Shown one piece after another: positions 27,716-36,562 of a DNA stretch of 64,000 bases. Position 1 is the first letter of the stretch, and every line of letters begins with the position of its first letter. Made by a program: the position numbers and the translations under genes. This DNA is from CAVQCT01 sp964371785. Lineage in GTDB: Bacteria > Zixibacteria > MSB-5A5 > GN15 > FEB-12. Under the pieces are notes generated by a model. The model saw nothing but the letters and a program-made list of their open reading frames with translations, did not search any database and was not told the DNA's origin. The stretch covers positions 62,001 to 126,000 of the forward strand of contig CAYJOL010000003.1 of the NCBI GenBank assembly GCA_964371785.1, given 5' to 3'.

Positions 27716-28795
27716 ATGTCAAAACGAGTATTTAACTTCAATCCCGGACCGGCCTGCCTACCGCTGGAAGTCTTGAAAAAAGTTCAGGAAGAACTGCTGG
27801 ACTTCAAAAATACCGGCATGTCGGTTATGGAGATCTCCCACCGATCCAAGGAATACGACGAAATCAATGATACCGCGATCGCCATGACGCGCGAGCTGCT
27901 CGGTCTCGATGAGAGCTACCATGTCCTGTTTCTCGGCGGCGGAGCATCGACCCAGTTCGCCACCATCCCGATGAATTTCCTGCATCCCGGTCAAACCGCT
28001 GCCTATGTCGACACCGGCGCCTGGTCCGCCAAGGCGATCAAGGAAGCCCAGAAGATCGGTACCGTACACGTGGCCGCGTCTTCCAAAGATTCCAAGTACG
28101 ATCATATCCCGGACAAACTTGATTTCCCAAAAGATGCCGCCTATCTTCATGTGACCTCCAACAACACGATTTATGGCACGCAGTATCAGAATTTCCCCGG
28201 CGCCGGATCTGTCCCGTACATCTGTGATATGTCCTCGGATATCCTCTCGCGCCGTCGCGAGTTCAAAGTGTTCGACATGATCTATGCCGGCGCCCAGAAA
28301 AACCTCGGGCCGGCCGGAGTCACCCTCGCGATTATCAAGCAGAGCCTGCTGGATAAGTGTTCGGACAAGATCCCAACCATTTTTGATTACCGTACGCATG
28401 CCAAAAAGAAATCGCTGTACAATACGCCCCCGGTATTTGCCGTGTACATTTACAAGCTGATTCTGGAGTGGATCAAAAAGAGCGGCGGTCTGGCCGCCAT
28501 CGAAAAAGTGAATATGGCCAAACAGGAACGGATCTACCAGATAATAGACCTCCATCCTGATTTCTACCGAGGCACGGTCAAGCCGAACAGCCGAAGCTGG
28601 ATGAATATCACTTTCCGCCTGCCTTCGGAGGAACTTGAGCAGAAGTTCGTAGCCGAGGCGAAGGCGGCAGGGATGGTCGGGCTGAAGGGGCACCGTGATG
28701 TCGGCGGCATTCGGGTATCGCTGTATAATGCGGTTCCCCTAGAAGCTTCCGATACCCTGGCCCGCTTCATGGAAGAGTTCAAGAAAAAGAACTAG
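27716..28795 (+). CDS. serC: Phosphoserine aminotransferase
   Basis: 359 residues. The N-terminus 'FNFNPGPACLP', the 'GGGASTQF' phosphate-binding motif and the PLP lysine in 'GAQKNLGPAG' are typical of SerC (class V aminotransferase). It transaminates 3-phosphohydroxypyruvate with glutamate to phosphoserine. It is 23 bases after serA with its own AAGAGG site. It closes the operon; no phosphoserine phosphatase gene follows. Confidence 0.97.
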   Translation: MSKRVFNFNPGPACLPLEVLKKVQEELLDFKNTGMSVMEISHRSKEYDEINDTAIAMTRELLGLDESYHVLFLGGGASTQFATIPMNFLHPGQTAAYVDTGAWSAKAIKEAQKIGTVHVAASSKDSKYDHIPDKLDFPKDAAYLHVTSNNTIYGTQYQNFPGAGSVPYICDMSSDILSRRREFKVFDMIYAGAQKNLGPAGVTLAIIKQSLLDKCSDKIPTIFDYRTHAKKKSLYNTPPVFAVYIYKLILEWIKKSGGLAAIEKVNMAKQERIYQIIDLHPDFYRGTVKPNSRSWMNITFRLPSEELEQKFVAEAKAAGMVGLKGHRDVGGIRVSLYNAVPLEASDTLARFMEEFKKKN

Positions 28796-28824
28796 AACAT
28801 TCCAGACGATCTGAGTATGGTCAG

Positions 28825-28853
28825 CAACGGCGCCGGTGGGCGCCGTTGTTGTA
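28825..28853 (+). terminator. Intrinsic terminator of the serine operon
   Basis: Perfect 10-bp stem CAACGGCGCC/GGCGCCGTTG with a GGTG loop, followed by a short T-rich tail (TTGTAT). Confidence 0.7.
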
Positions 28854-28912
28854 TGCGGGACGAGACAAGTCGTCCACCGAAGACCTATATCATCCTATCA
28901 AGGAGCACCACC

Positions 28913-29272
28913 ATGGACCGAAAAGAGGCCATTCGCAAATACAAAGATTCACCGCCGCCGGCCGGCGTATTCCGGGTGCGCAATACGGTCAGCGGTAAGT
29001 CACTGGTCGGATCAAGCAAAAACCTGCCCGCCGTTCTCAACCGGGAACGGTTTCAGTTGCAGCACGGCTCGCATCCTGACAGGGGATTGCAGAAGGACTG
29101 GAATGAGCTGGGGGCCGAGGCTTTCCAGTTTGAGATTCTGGATCAACTGGAACCATCGAGTGACCCGGCCGCGGATCTCACCGAAGACCTCAAGACTCTC
29201 TTGCAGATGTGGCTGCAAAAGCTCAGCGCCGCCGGTGAGCAGTTTTACGAACGGTCGGGCAGAATCGCTTAG
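28913..29272 (+). CDS. GIY-YIG nuclease-like protein
   Basis: 119 residues. The family's two short motifs are present in relaxed form: 'GVFRV' for GIY and 'SLVGSS' for YIG. They are followed by 'NRERFQLQHGSHPDRGLQKDW' and 'FEILDQLEP', as in a widespread group of small GIY-YIG proteins of unknown role. A proposed nuclease activity rests on family membership only. The ATG at 28913 has AAGGAG seven bases upstream; the frame continues to 28817 through the serC terminator, which is rejected. Confidence 0.75.
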   Translation: MDRKEAIRKYKDSPPPAGVFRVRNTVSGKSLVGSSKNLPAVLNRERFQLQHGSHPDRGLQKDWNELGAEAFQFEILDQLEPSSDPAADLTEDLKTLLQMWLQKLSAAGEQFYERSGRIA

Positions 29273-29353
29273 CCGCGCCCCGCGATTGCTCTTGCCCAAT
29301 CGGGGTCGGGTGTGGTATCGTGAAGGCGGTTCCCCTGACAAGTGGAGGTGTCT

Positions 29354-30118
29354 ATGCGGCTAAAAGAAAACGATTGGTGGACTGATTTCTTCCCGGTGTT
29401 TCGACCTCTGTTCGATCGAGCTCCCAAAAAAGTCACGACCGCGGAGGCCCGCTTCATTTTCGAAAAACTTAAACTTCGCACAGGAGATCGCCTGCTTGAC
29501 TGCCCGAGTGGCATCGGGCGTCTGAGCATTCCGCTGGCGAAAAAAGGGATCCGAGTTACCGCGGTTGATATCACCCGCGGATACCTCGAAGAGCTGAAAG
29601 CGAAGGCGGAGCGCAGCGGACTCCGGATCGAGACGGTCCACAGTGATATGCGGAGGATTCGGTACCAGGGCGAGTTCGATGCCGCAGCCAATGTCTGGAC
29701 TTCCTTCGGGTATTTTGAATCGGAGGCGGACAATTTGCTGGTGCTCAAAAGAGCCTACGACGCCCTCAGGCCGGGCGGGAGGTTCTATCTGAGCCTGGTC
29801 AATCGCGACTGGATTATAGCTCATTATACCGAAACAGATTGGTTCAGCTATCGTGACTTGAAGGTACTTGAGAAAAGAAGATTCGATTACACTACCTCAC
29901 GCAATCATGGGGTGTGGACTTTCATCAAAGACGGAGTGGAAACTTCCGGCGATGTTATCATTCGCATGTACTCCTGCCACGAAATCTTTGCCATGTTCAG
30001 CAGGGTGGGATTTGACCAGATCGAAGCTTATGGGTCTCTCAAAGGAGAACCGGTCGACCGAAAACGTCAGATGATGTATTTCGTTGCGGTCAAGCCCGGG
30101 AGAAGGCGGAAAACTTAA
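29354..30118 (+). CDS. Class I SAM-dependent methyltransferase
   Basis: 254 residues. SAM motif I is 'LLDCPSGIGRLSIPLA' (D-x3-GxG pattern), motif II includes 'VTAVDIT', and 'ALRPGGRFYL' is motif IV/V. The substrate cannot be told from the sequence; small-molecule type enzymes of this size are common. The start at ATG 29354 is supported by GGAGG five bases upstream. It is one base from the next gene, so the two are co-transcribed. Confidence 0.8.
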   Translation: MRLKENDWWTDFFPVFRPLFDRAPKKVTTAEARFIFEKLKLRTGDRLLDCPSGIGRLSIPLAKKGIRVTAVDITRGYLEELKAKAERSGLRIETVHSDMRRIRYQGEFDAAANVWTSFGYFESEADNLLVLKRAYDALRPGGRFYLSLVNRDWIIAHYTETDWFSYRDLKVLEKRRFDYTTSRNHGVWTFIKDGVETSGDVIIRMYSCHEIFAMFSRVGFDQIEAYGSLKGEPVDRKRQMMYFVAVKPGRRRKT

Positions 30119-30119
30119 A

Positions 30120-30725
30120 ATGCGACGAAGCGAGTTCGACAGCAGTGACTCGACAGTCATCCAGGAAATTCTTGCCGCCAACAAAATTGGCCGGGTCGGC
30201 ATTATTACGCCTGATGGTTATCCCCGAATCGTGCCGGTGAACTATGTTGCGATCGATAGCCACATATTCTTTCACGGTGCACCTGAGGGGGAGAAATATG
30301 CGGTGTTTGAAGGCGGCAACAGGGTATCGTTTGCGGTGGACATGGCCTATTCCACCATTCCGTCCTATTGGTTGGAGCAGAACAACGCCTGCCCGGCGAC
30401 CATATTCTATAAATCGCTGTTCATGCGCGGGCAGGGGCGAATCGTAACGGATCTCCACGCGAAGGCCCGGGCGCTTCAGGCGCTCATGGAGAGTGAACAG
30501 CCGGAAGGGGGATATGCCAGGATTGTCCCCGAGGAACCGATTTATCGCCGCCGCCTTCCCGGCGTGGCGGTTTTTGAAATCATCCCGAATGCGATAGATG
30601 TCAAACTCAAGTTCGCACAGAACCGCGACAAGGAGGTTCGTCGACGGCTCATCAAACTGCTTCTCGAACGGGGCGGGCCGACCGATTTAGCGACCGCCGC
30701 TGAAATCGAAAAAACGCTTGAATGA
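30120..30725 (+). CDS. Pyridoxamine 5'-phosphate oxidase-like flavin-binding split-barrel protein
   Basis: 201 residues with the split-barrel core 'GRVGIITPDGYPRIVPVNY' and 'FHGAPEGEK' found in the NimA/PNPOx-like family, which binds FMN or F420. A C-terminal helical segment ends the protein. The family holds nitroimidazole reductases and heme-utilisation proteins; the exact role is unknown. The ATG at 30120 starts one base after the methyltransferase stop, implying coupling. Confidence 0.78.
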   Translation: MRRSEFDSSDSTVIQEILAANKIGRVGIITPDGYPRIVPVNYVAIDSHIFFHGAPEGEKYAVFEGGNRVSFAVDMAYSTIPSYWLEQNNACPATIFYKSLFMRGQGRIVTDLHAKARALQALMESEQPEGGYARIVPEEPIYRRRLPGVAVFEIIPNAIDVKLKFAQNRDKEVRRRLIKLLLERGGPTDLATAAEIEKTLE

Positions 30726-30852
30726 CATATGGTTGATAGCGCTCGTCAGACCTGATCCGAAGGCACCGGAAGAGACTGGAGGGCCATGAAAATCTCTTGT
30801 GGGAGAGCCTAAAATAGGGTATGTTCGGTTGTTGTTTGCGGGCCGTTAGGCC

Positions 30853-30881
30853 TTGACAAACCGAGCTAAAATTGGTTTCAT
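30853..30881 (+). promoter_or_regulatory. Promoter of the SPT-like gene
   Basis: Perfect TTGACA (30853-30858), a 17-base spacer and TTTCAT (30876-30881). The -10 is only moderate. Confidence 0.5.
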
Positions 30882-30921
30882 AAAAAACTGTGTGGGAAAA
30901 TTCAGCCCTTAAGGAGCCTTC

Positions 30922-32148
30922 TTGCAGACAGAGAATAAGACGGATGTCGCCTACCTGGACCTTTTCCAGAAATGTTTCGAATTCACGGCCGCCGATGATG
31001 TTAAAGCCCTGGGAATATACCCCTATTTTCACCCCTTGCAGTCGGCGCCCGGCAATGAAGTCGTGGTCGACGGTAAGCGGTGTATCATGGTCGGCTCCAA
31101 CAATTACCTCGGTCTGGTAGATCACCCGAAAGTCAAAGAAGCTGCGGCCAATGCCGCCAGAAAATATGGATCCGGATGTACCGGCTCGCGGTTTCTCAAC
31201 GGAACCCTCGATCTGCATCTCGAACTCGAGTCGCGGTTGGCCAAATTCATGCACAAGGACGCAGCGCAGGTCTTCTCGACCGGTTTTCAGACCAATCTCG
31301 GGGCCATTTCGGCCCTTGTCGCCAAGAACGATGCCATCATCATCGATCGCCAGGTGCACGCCAGCATCGTCGACGGTTGCCGGCTTTCGTACGGCAAAGT
31401 CTATAAATTCGCCCATAACGATATGGAAGATTTCGAGCGGGTCATTGCCAATGTGAGGAGTATCAACTCCCGCGGCGGCATACTGGTTGTAGTCGATGGC
31501 ATCTTTTCAATGGAAGGTGACATCATCAAGCTCCCCGGCCTGGTGAAAATAGCTAAAGAGTATCAGGCCCGGGTGTTCGTCGACGATGCTCATTCGGTCG
31601 GTGTACTCGGCCCCACGGGTGCCGGAACTGCCGAGCATTTCGGCCTCGTTGACCAGGTTGACCTCACGATGGGCACGTTCTCCAAGTCATTTGCGTCGCT
31701 TGGCGGGTTCGTGGCCGGTGACGCCAAAGTGATCGACTACATTAAGCACAACGCTCGGTCCCTTATCTTCTCAGCATCGATTCCGCCGTCAAACGCGGCG
31801 GCCGTGCTGGCGGCGCTTGACATTATCGAAGCGGAGCCGGAGCGCCGCGAGAACCTGTGGCGGCACGCCCGCCGCATGAAGACCGAATTCGACCGGCTGG
31901 GATTCAATACCGGGCATTCCGAGACGCCCATTGTGCCAATTGTAGTCGGCGGCGATCTGGACGCTTTCGCGTTCTGGAAAGACCTGTTCGACAATGGGGT
32001 GTTTACCAACCCGGTGATCTCACCGGCCGTACCTCCCGGTCAGGCGCTCATACGGACCTCCTATACAGCATCGCACACCGACGACCAACTCGACAAAGTG
32101 GTCGAAGTCATGGCTAAGGTCGGCCGTGCCAAGGGATTGATTTCCTAA
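30922..32148 (+). CDS. Serine palmitoyltransferase-like alpha-oxoamine synthase
   Basis: 408 residues of the KBL/BioF/SPT family. Segments 'GIYPYF', 'GSNNYLGL', 'SRFLNGTLDLHLELE', 'HNDMEDFE' and 'ARSLIFSASIPPS' match Bacteroidetes-type serine palmitoyltransferase more closely than BioF or KBL (from memory, no search). The PLP lysine lies in 'GTFSKSFASLGGF'. Such an enzyme condenses L-serine with a fatty acyl-CoA to 3-ketosphinganine. The TTG start has AAGGAG five bases upstream. A GNAT protein gene follows seven bases later, the kind of partner seen near sphingolipid genes. Confidence 0.8.
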   Translation: MQTENKTDVAYLDLFQKCFEFTAADDVKALGIYPYFHPLQSAPGNEVVVDGKRCIMVGSNNYLGLVDHPKVKEAAANAARKYGSGCTGSRFLNGTLDLHLELESRLAKFMHKDAAQVFSTGFQTNLGAISALVAKNDAIIIDRQVHASIVDGCRLSYGKVYKFAHNDMEDFERVIANVRSINSRGGILVVVDGIFSMEGDIIKLPGLVKIAKEYQARVFVDDAHSVGVLGPTGAGTAEHFGLVDQVDLTMGTFSKSFASLGGFVAGDAKVIDYIKHNARSLIFSASIPPSNAAAVLAALDIIEAEPERRENLWRHARRMKTEFDRLGFNTGHSETPIVPIVVGGDLDAFAFWKDLFDNGVFTNPVISPAVPPGQALIRTSYTASHTDDQLDKVVEVMAKVGRAKGLIS

Positions 32149-32155
32149 GAAGCCT

Positions 32156-33283
32156 ATGCCAAGTGTCGAAGTTATCGAAGTCGAGAATTCCTCACAGCTC
32201 GCCGAATTTATCGAGTACCCCAACAGGCTTTACCGGGATGATCCGTTCTATGTCGCGCCGCTGACCATGGAGCGGAAGCAGTTTTTCGACTTCAAGAAAA
32301 ACCCATTCTATAAAACCGCGACTGTCAAACTGTTCCTTGCCCGGCGTCAGGAAAAGGTGGTTGGGCGTATCGCCACCTGCGTCAATTACACGCACAACCA
32401 GTATCACGACGAGCAGACCGGATTTTTCGGGTTCTTTGATTCGGAAGATGACGCTGAAGCGGCGTCGTTGTTGCTCAAGGTCGCCATGATCACGCTCAAA
32501 AAGGCCGGGATGGATAAGATGCGCGGACCTATGAATTTTTCGACTAATCATGACTGCGGATTTTTGGTCGAGGGATTTGATTCCCTGCCCGTGCTCATGA
32601 TGCCGTACAACCGTCCCTATCAGCCGAAACTCGCGGAGAAGTTCGGTCTCAAAAAGGTCATGGACCTGCTGGCGTACAAGGTGACCGACGAAACGATCAG
32701 CCCAGAGCGGGTTCAAGCGGTAGTTGACCGCCTGAGCAAGCGGCAGCGGGTAAACCTCCGGACGCTCAAGATGCGTGACTTTGACAACGAAGTCGAGCGC
32801 ATCAACGACATCTACAACCAGGCCTGGCAGCAAAACTGGGGGTTCGTTCCGATGTCCCGGGAGGAATTCTTCTACATGGCCAAAGACCTCAAGCAGGTAG
32901 TTGACCCTGATCTCGTCTTTATCGCTGAGTACGATGGCAAGCCGGTGGCGTTCAGTCTCGCGCTGCCCAATCTCAACCAGGCGTTGGTCCACCTCCATGG
33001 TAAACTATTTCCGTTTGGTCTGCTCAAACTGCTCTGGCACACCAAGATTAGTAACAAGATTGACAGTGTTCGCATTATCACGCTGGGGATTATTCCCGAA
33101 TTCCAGAAGCGCGGGATAGATTCACTGCTGTATGCCTCGACCTACAGCCGCGGTGTCGCCAAAGGGTACAAATGGGCAGAGATGTCCTGGATTCTCGAGA
33201 CGAATGACATGATGCGCCGGGGCTGCGAACAACTGGGCGGGCAAGTGTACAAGCGCTATCGGGTAGTCGAACTCCCCCTCTGA
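32156..33283 (+). CDS. GNAT-fold acyltransferase-like protein, partner of the SPT-like gene
   Basis: 375 residues. The N-terminal half has 'LFLARRQEKVVGRIATCVNY' and the C-terminal half 'ITLGIIPEFQKRGIDSLLY', which is GNAT motif A (acyl-CoA pyrophosphate loop). This suggests two GNAT-like lobes. Translation is coupled to the SPT-like gene (7 bases, AAGAAG site). N-acylation of a long-chain base would fit the context, but I infer this only from the neighbour. Other amide-forming roles are possible. Confidence 0.75.
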   Translation: MPSVEVIEVENSSQLAEFIEYPNRLYRDDPFYVAPLTMERKQFFDFKKNPFYKTATVKLFLARRQEKVVGRIATCVNYTHNQYHDEQTGFFGFFDSEDDAEAASLLLKVAMITLKKAGMDKMRGPMNFSTNHDCGFLVEGFDSLPVLMMPYNRPYQPKLAEKFGLKKVMDLLAYKVTDETISPERVQAVVDRLSKRQRVNLRTLKMRDFDNEVERINDIYNQAWQQNWGFVPMSREEFFYMAKDLKQVVDPDLVFIAEYDGKPVAFSLALPNLNQALVHLHGKLFPFGLLKLLWHTKISNKIDSVRIITLGIIPEFQKRGIDSLLYASTYSRGVAKGYKWAEMSWILETNDMMRRGCEQLGGQVYKRYRVVELPL

Positions 33284-33332
33284 TTCGCCGCTCGCATTTT
33301 TTGACAGTTTCCAGTCCTGCGTTATCCAATAA

Positions 33333-33361
33333 TTGACTTAGAAACGGGCCGGACGTATACT
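33333..33361 (+). promoter_or_regulatory. Promoter giving a leaderless transcript
   Basis: TTGACT (33333-33338), a 17-base spacer and TATACT (33356-33361). The ATG of the lipoprotein gene begins six bases after the -10 box, exactly where transcription should start. Confidence 0.7.
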
Positions 33362-33367
33362 GAAGCT

Positions 33368-33925
33368 ATGAAGTTCACAAAATCGTTTACGTGGCTGACG
33401 ATTGCGGTGCTATTGGTCCAGACCATGCAAATTGCGGGCTGCGCCTCGCGATTCCGACAGGATCTGTACCTCACTGGCGAAGGACCTCGGAAGCGGGTAA
33501 AAATCGAACATACCCAGCTCATCCGCGATGCCGATCTGAGTGACCCGCAGGAACAAACGAAATACAAGGCGGGCGACCACAACGTAGCTGTGCTGACTGT
33601 CTCAACCCGGCACAATCGGCCGGATTCAAGTGGTACAGCCTGGGAGTTCAGCTTTGACGAATCCTGGCGTGCCGACGTTTACATCCAGATGCCTGAACCG
33701 ATTCAACCGGGGCGCTATAATCTGCAGGGACTCAGTTACGCGGTTTTGATTGAACAGTACCAGTTGACCAATGACCAGCGGGCTTTCTATGCCCTGTCGG
33801 GGGATTTTGTGGTCGACTCGATCTCCATGCGGGACGCTTTTGTGACAATTAATGGCAAGTACGCGAACGCGAAGCAGGAGTCAATGACTCTCGACGGCAC
33901 CTTCAAATTGAAGTTTCGCGAATAG
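33368..33925 (+). CDS. Lipoprotein of unknown function
   Basis: 185 residues. The signal peptide ends in a lipobox ('QIAGCAS', Cys about residue 26), so the protein is lipid-anchored. The remainder is predicted to be beta-rich with no recognised domain. No Shine-Dalgarno precedes the ATG. Instead a near-consensus promoter is positioned to give a leaderless mRNA. It converges with the macrodomain gene, with an eight-base gap. Confidence 0.75.
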   Translation: MKFTKSFTWLTIAVLLVQTMQIAGCASRFRQDLYLTGEGPRKRVKIEHTQLIRDADLSDPQEQTKYKAGDHNVAVLTVSTRHNRPDSSGTAWEFSFDESWRADVYIQMPEPIQPGRYNLQGLSYAVLIEQYQLTNDQRAFYALSGDFVVDSISMRDAFVTINGKYANAKQESMTLDGTFKLKFRE

Positions 33926-33933
33926 ACAAGTTC

Positions 33934-34449
33934 TTACCGCTTTTCCTGTGTTTCCAGTTGCTCCCGAAACAGCTTGTAACCGTATTCATCGAACAGACAG
34001 AGCTGCACGCGCTGTAACGTTTTGGCGCGCGCGGCATACCCTCGGATAGCGGTAATCATGACATAAGAACAGGCCTTCATCGGAAAACCGCCCACTCCGG
34101 TGCCGAACGCCGGAAAAGCAATCGATTCCAGCCTGAGTTTTTCTGCGATATTCATACTGCTGATAGTAGCCTGACGAATGTACTTGTCGGTTGTGCGAAG
34201 GTCCTGTCCCATGACGGCGGCGTGGATGACCACTTTGAAAGGCAGACGGCCGGCTGTTGTGTAGACAGCATCGCCGGGCATGACCGGACCTTTCTTAACC
34301 GCCTCCTGTTCGATAATCTCGCCGCCGGCCGCTTTGATCGCGCCGGCGACACCTGAGCCCATCCAGAAATGATTATTGGCGGCGTTTACAATTGCCTGCG
34401 TGTTCGTCGTAGTGATGTCCCCTTTGACAATCTCAATCGACAGCGGCAT
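33934..34449 (-). CDS. Macrodomain (ADP-ribose-binding) protein
   Basis: 171 residues. 'KGDITTTNTQAIVNAANN', the Gly-rich 'GSGVAGAI' loop and 'FPAFGTGVGGFP' are the ADP-ribose pocket of macrodomains (MacroD/YmdB type), which may remove ADP-ribose or hydrolyse O-acetyl-ADP-ribose. ATG 34449 has GGAGG six bases upstream; the longer frame from 34581 lacks support and would overlap PAP2 further. It is last in a leftward gene cluster and overlaps the PAP2 gene by 17 bases. Confidence 0.9.
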   Translation of the reverse strand: MPLSIEIVKGDITTTNTQAIVNAANNHFWMGSGVAGAIKAAGGEIIEQEAVKKGPVMPGDAVYTTAGRLPFKVVIHAAVMGQDLRTTDKYIRQATISSMNIAEKLRLESIAFPAFGTGVGGFPMKACSYVMITAIRGYAARAKTLQRVQLCLFDEYGYKLFREQLETQEKR

Positions 34450-35017
34450 CCGGTTCCTCCGTATTTGTGCGTCCAGGAAATTTGCTTTCCCATAGACGGA
34501 AAACGTACGCAACGCTCCAACCAAGAAGGCAACCGATGGCTGAGCCGACAATGACATCGAATGGGTAATGCACTCCGACAAAGACCCGACTGATCGCTAT
34601 GAGAGAGGCGAACGTGAACAGGTGCCATCGATATCGCGAAACCAGTAAGGCAAAGAAAGCCGCTTGACCGAACGAATTGGCGGCATGCGATGATGGCATC
34701 GAAAACCCACCACCGCATCCGACCAGCAGATGTATGTTGGTGAGGGTGTGACACGGCCGAGGTCGCGCGATCCAGTGTTTGAGGTAATGCGCCGATACCT
34801 GGTCGGTCAACAGGAGCACCACCAAGGAAAAAAGCACCATCCACCTGAGTCGAGTACTCCCTTTCCACAAAAGAAGCACCATCGCCAGACCGTAGAGCAC
34901 CCGAAGTAACATATCGGAGGTAATTACCGGCATCAAATAGTCGGTAACCGGTGAAGCCATTTTTACATTGATGAAGAGAAAGATTGCTTGATCGATGTGG
35001 TTCAAAGTCGCAAACAT
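34433..35017 (-). CDS. PAP2-family membrane phosphatase
   Basis: 194 residues, about five to six membrane helices. The three PAP2 motifs are intact: 'KHWIARPRP', 'PSSHAAN' and 'SRVFVGVHYPFDV'. Likely substrates are undecaprenyl pyrophosphate, phosphatidic acid or lipid phosphates on the periplasmic side. It starts ten bases after the PfkB stop in the same leftward unit. Confidence 0.9.
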   Translation of the reverse strand: MFATLNHIDQAIFLFINVKMASPVTDYLMPVITSDMLLRVLYGLAMVLLLWKGSTRLRWMVLFSLVVLLLTDQVSAHYLKHWIARPRPCHTLTNIHLLVGCGGGFSMPSSHAANSFGQAAFFALLVSRYRWHLFTFASLIAISRVFVGVHYPFDVIVGSAIGCLLGWSVAYVFRLWESKFPGRTNTEEPDAAVD

Positions 35018-35026
35018 TCCAGACCC

Positions 35027-35959
35027 CTATCTGTACACGGGAGGGTTGCTCTTCAGAAATCGATGTAACGCCGACCGGATCGGTATTCCTGTGCGCGCTC
35101 CCGGTTTTGTACACTTCAGCGCGGCGGCGGCCGAACCGAGCTTCATACATTCGCTCAATGCGCATCCCCGAAGGACCCCATACAGATAACCGGCATGATA
35201 GCAGTCGCCGGCGCCGGTAGTGTCGATATCCCTGACTTTGTATGCCGGCTGAAAAAAGAATTCTCCTGTTACCCGTTCCAGCCCGGTAGACCCCTTGATC
35301 CCCTCGGTGACAACAACAGTGCCCGGGCACAGGGTGGCCAGTTTGCGAATAGCGGTTTTCACCGAGCGGGTTCTACAATAGGGAAACGCGAACCCATCGG
35401 CTACCACCAAGTGGTCAACATACGGAAGCACCTCCGAAACGTCGTTTCGCTCTGATCCGATATCAAAAGAAACGAGTGCGCCGATTCGCCGCCCCCACCG
35501 CGCCAATTTGAGCGTGGCCGGCATATCCCGTCCGTCCAGATGCAGGATTCTTGGCACAGGGTACTGGCTGGTATCGATGTCTGATGCTTGTACGAAAATC
35601 TGCCGTGAAAGCACCATCGTTCTTCGTCCGCTGCCGGTTTCGATCCATCCGGCAGCTAGTGCCGATGGCTGTTTCTTGGTAATAATAAAGCTGGTGTCTA
35701 CGTTGTCGTGACGGAGTTCTTTCTTTATGATGTCTCCGAACGGATCTTCGCCCACGGCCGTGATTAGCGTCGTTGAATATCCCAGCCGGGAAAGACCTAC
35801 CGCAACATTGGGTATTGGTCCGCCTCCCTGCGCACAAAATTCGGAGGCATCTATTTTCTTCCCGGCATCAGGGTAAAACGGGACCGAGAACAGCAGGTCA
35901 AACGGAATGATCCCCATCCCGAGATAGTCAACTGTCGATCGTCGGCTCAATTTTCTCAA
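35027..35959 (-). CDS. PfkB-family sugar kinase
   Basis: 310 residues with the N-terminal 'GGGPIPNVAVGLSRLG' motif and the C-terminal signature 'DTTGAGDCYHAGYL', which carries the catalytic Asp and anion hole. It phosphorylates a sugar or nucleoside, and the substrate is not evident. It begins with TTG, preceded by GGAAGAG, and overlaps the end of the yigZ gene by 32 bases, so expression is coupled. Confidence 0.88.
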   Translation of the reverse strand: MRKLSRRSTVDYLGMGIIPFDLLFSVPFYPDAGKKIDASEFCAQGGGPIPNVAVGLSRLGYSTTLITAVGEDPFGDIIKKELRHDNVDTSFIITKKQPSALAAGWIETGSGRRTMVLSRQIFVQASDIDTSQYPVPRILHLDGRDMPATLKLARWGRRIGALVSFDIGSERNDVSEVLPYVDHLVVADGFAFPYCRTRSVKTAIRKLATLCPGTVVVTEGIKGSTGLERVTGEFFFQPAYKVRDIDTTGAGDCYHAGYLYGVLRGCALSECMKLGSAAAALKCTKPGARTGIPIRSALHRFLKSNPPVYR

Positions 35960-36557
35960 CGTGGGCTCTTCCGGCTGAGAGTTCGGTAATGGCTACTTCC
36001 AGCGTATCGGCCAGACTGCGGCGGACAGTCAACGTCACCGATACATGATCCGAGAATTCAGCTTCGTCCTGCACCGCGCCGATCTGATGGATACGTTTAA
36101 TGAGCGGGTCATACAGAGGAAAATCAATCTCAACTTTGAATGAATCGGTGAGAAATCGCTCGACCATGCCGGACTGTTTCAGGGCCAGTTGTGCCGCTTC
36201 GCTGTATGCCTTAACCAGGCCGCCGGTTCCCAGCTTGGTACCACCGAAATAACGGGTGACGACCAGCAATACATTGGTCAGTCCGCTGCCGACGATGACA
36301 TCGTAAATCGGTCGCCCGGCAGTTCCGCCGGGTTCGCCATCGTCGGAGAACTTAAACGCTATATTTTCTTCGGGCAAGCCGACCAGATAGGCATAGCAGT
36401 TATGGGTAGCAGCATACTCCTGTTTGCGAATAGCCTCAAGCTCAACCACAGCTTCTTCTGCCGAGCCTACCAACGCGGTTCGGCCTATGAACCTGGAGCC
36501 CTTGACTTTGATTTCACACAAAGCAGTGCGGGCAATGGTAAAGTACTGGTCACTCAT
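35928..36557 (-). CDS. yigZ: IMPACT/YigZ family protein (UPF0029)
   Basis: 209 residues. 'FSDDGEPGGTAGRPI' and 'TRYFGGTKLGTGGLVKAYS' are signature segments of the IMPACT N-domain. A small C-terminal ferredoxin-like domain follows, as in E. coli YigZ. The eukaryotic homologue regulates GCN2; the bacterial role is not firmly known. It starts five bases after the dprA-like stop without a Shine-Dalgarno, so reinitiation is likely. Confidence 0.88.
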   Translation of the reverse strand: MSDQYFTIARTALCEIKVKGSRFIGRTALVGSAEEAVVELEAIRKQEYAATHNCYAYLVGLPEENIAFKFSDDGEPGGTAGRPIYDVIVGSGLTNVLLVVTRYFGGTKLGTGGLVKAYSEAAQLALKQSGMVERFLTDSFKVEIDFPLYDPLIKRIHQIGAVQDEAEFSDHVSVTLTVRRSLADTLEVAITELSAGRAHVEKIEPTIDS

Positions 36558-36562
36558 GACAG

